Below are positions 8,338-9,019 of a DNA stretch of 9,019 nt, piece after piece (the stretch's first letter is position 1; each line of letters begins with the position of its first letter). Location: assembly GCA_002725545.1 (NCBI GenBank), contig PBPW01000039.1, positions 13,096-22,114 of the forward strand, read 5' to 3'. Below the pieces are notes generated by a model. That model was given only the letters and a program-made list of their open reading frames with translations, was not told where the DNA came from and ran no database searches. Source of the DNA: Fidelibacterota bacterium (lineage in GTDB: Bacteria > Marinisomatota > Marinisomatia > Marinisomatales > TCS55). A program made the translations under genes and the position numbers.

Positions 8338-8343
8338 TTAGAA

Positions 8344-9019
8344 TTATTTTCCATCCATTAGAAGTTTAAATAGCTTTGACCCAGATGGAAGAACCAAAGT
8401 AGTCTTATCATCAACAACTTGCTTATAGGTGTCTAAAGTGCGAACAAATTCATAAAACTTAGGATCCGCAGAATAAGATCTAGCATATATCTGCACAGCC
8501 TTTGCATCACCTTCGCCTCTTAATTTTTCAGCTTCCTTGTAAGCATCAGCTAGAATGATTGTTTTATCTCTATCCGTAGCCGCTCTTATTTTCTGTGCTT
8601 CTTCTTCTCCTTCTGATCTAAATTTATTTGCCTGTCTTTTTCTTTCAGCTTCCATTCGAGCATAGATAGACTCTTCATTTTCAGCAGGTAAATCAACGCG
8701 ACGTATTCTTACATCTACGACAGAAATTCCATAAGCTAGGGTAGCTGAATTGCTTTGTCGAGTCACTATATCCATTATTTCTTCTCTATTTTCTGTAATA
8801 ATCTCAACCATATCATGCGTACCAAGCTCCCTTCTTAATTCCGAGTAAACTATGTCATCCATACGGCTTTTTGCGGTTGGAATAGCTTGAACTGTTTTTA
8901 GAAATTGTAATGGATCAACAATTTTCCATCGTACATAATTATCAACAATTAAACTTTTCTTATCTTTACTTAGGATTTCTTCAGGTGGAGAATCGTATTC
9001 TAATAATCTATCATCAAAT
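8344..9019 (-). CDS. hflC: HflC, SPFH/band-7 membrane protein modulating FtsH (5' end outside window)
   Basis: HflC pairs with HflK in a large inner-membrane assembly that surrounds and modulates the FtsH AAA protease; the SPFH domain faces the periplasm. About 224 C-terminal residues are present and the frame stays open to the right edge. It begins at FDDRLLEYDSPP and continues through SKDKKSLIVDNYVRWKIVDP, RMDDIVYSELRRELG and a VVDVRIRRVDLP block, all hallmarks of HflC. A long charged helical segment follows, with EAERKRQANKFRSEGEEEAQ, KEAEKLRGEGDAKA and YARSYSADPKFYEFVRTL, ending in VLPSGSKLFKLL. The missing part is roughly the N-terminal 60-100 residues, with the membrane anchor. The internal Met at 8862 is not the start, because conserved HflC sequence precedes it. 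hflK would be expected just upstream, to the right of the window. The stop lies 9 bp before argF. Confidence 0.95.
   Translation of the reverse strand, partial: FDDRLLEYDSPPEEILSKDKKSLIVDNYVRWKIVDPLQFLKTVQAIPTAKSRMDDIVYSELRRELGTHDMVEIITENREEIMDIVTRQSNSATLAYGISVVDVRIRRVDLPAENEESIYARMEAERKRQANKFRSEGEEEAQKIRAATDRDKTIILADAYKEAEKLRGEGDAKAVQIYARSYSADPKFYEFVRTLDTYKQVVDDKTTLVLPSGSKLFKLLMDGK

Noticed and set aside
8344..8862. Met at 8862 as the start of a short 172-residue protein
   Set aside because: The same frame continues open to the window edge with conserved HflC sequence, so this is an internal Met of a gene cut by the edge.

Overview
The window is AT-rich, densely packed bacterial DNA from a Gram-negative organism. 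It carries a KDO (LPS core sugar) isomerase, a lipid A pathway pyrophosphatase homologue, an outer-membrane barrel protein and a lipoprotein-like gene. Three features point to the FCB superphylum: a peptidase-MA/TolB-propeller/Omp85-type fusion protein, a Bacteroidota-style LpxH homologue with GNHD, and the near absence of Shine-Dalgarno sequences. A marine Marinimicrobia (SAR406)-like lineage would fit. That placement is an inference from gene style, not from a marker gene, and the exact phylum is uncertain.

Layout from left to right. (1) Positions 1-3539 run leftward: a very large envelope protein (3539 to 369) is followed after 60 bp by the 5' end of radA (308 to 1, cut by the window edge). 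(2) Positions 3540-3673 are a 134-bp divergent promoter region. (3) Positions 3674-6429 are a rightward unit of three overlapping genes: an LpxH-type metallophosphatase, a probable HEAT-repeat lipoprotein and an uncharacterised secreted protein with an Sm/SH3-like segment and an FxLYD-like C-terminus. (4) Positions 6431-9019 run leftward with 8-9 bp spacers: hflC (5' end outside the window), argF and kdsD. The rightward and leftward units converge with one base between their stop codons.

Functionally the window is mainly cell envelope: lipid A and KDO synthesis, an outer-membrane barrel, a lipoprotein, and the HflC subunit of the FtsH-regulating complex. One arginine biosynthesis gene and one DNA recombination/repair gene are interleaved. 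I see no mobile element, CRISPR array, tRNA, rRNA or defence system. The least explained items are the three-module protein at 369-3539 and the two uncharacterised exported proteins co-transcribed with the LpxH homologue.
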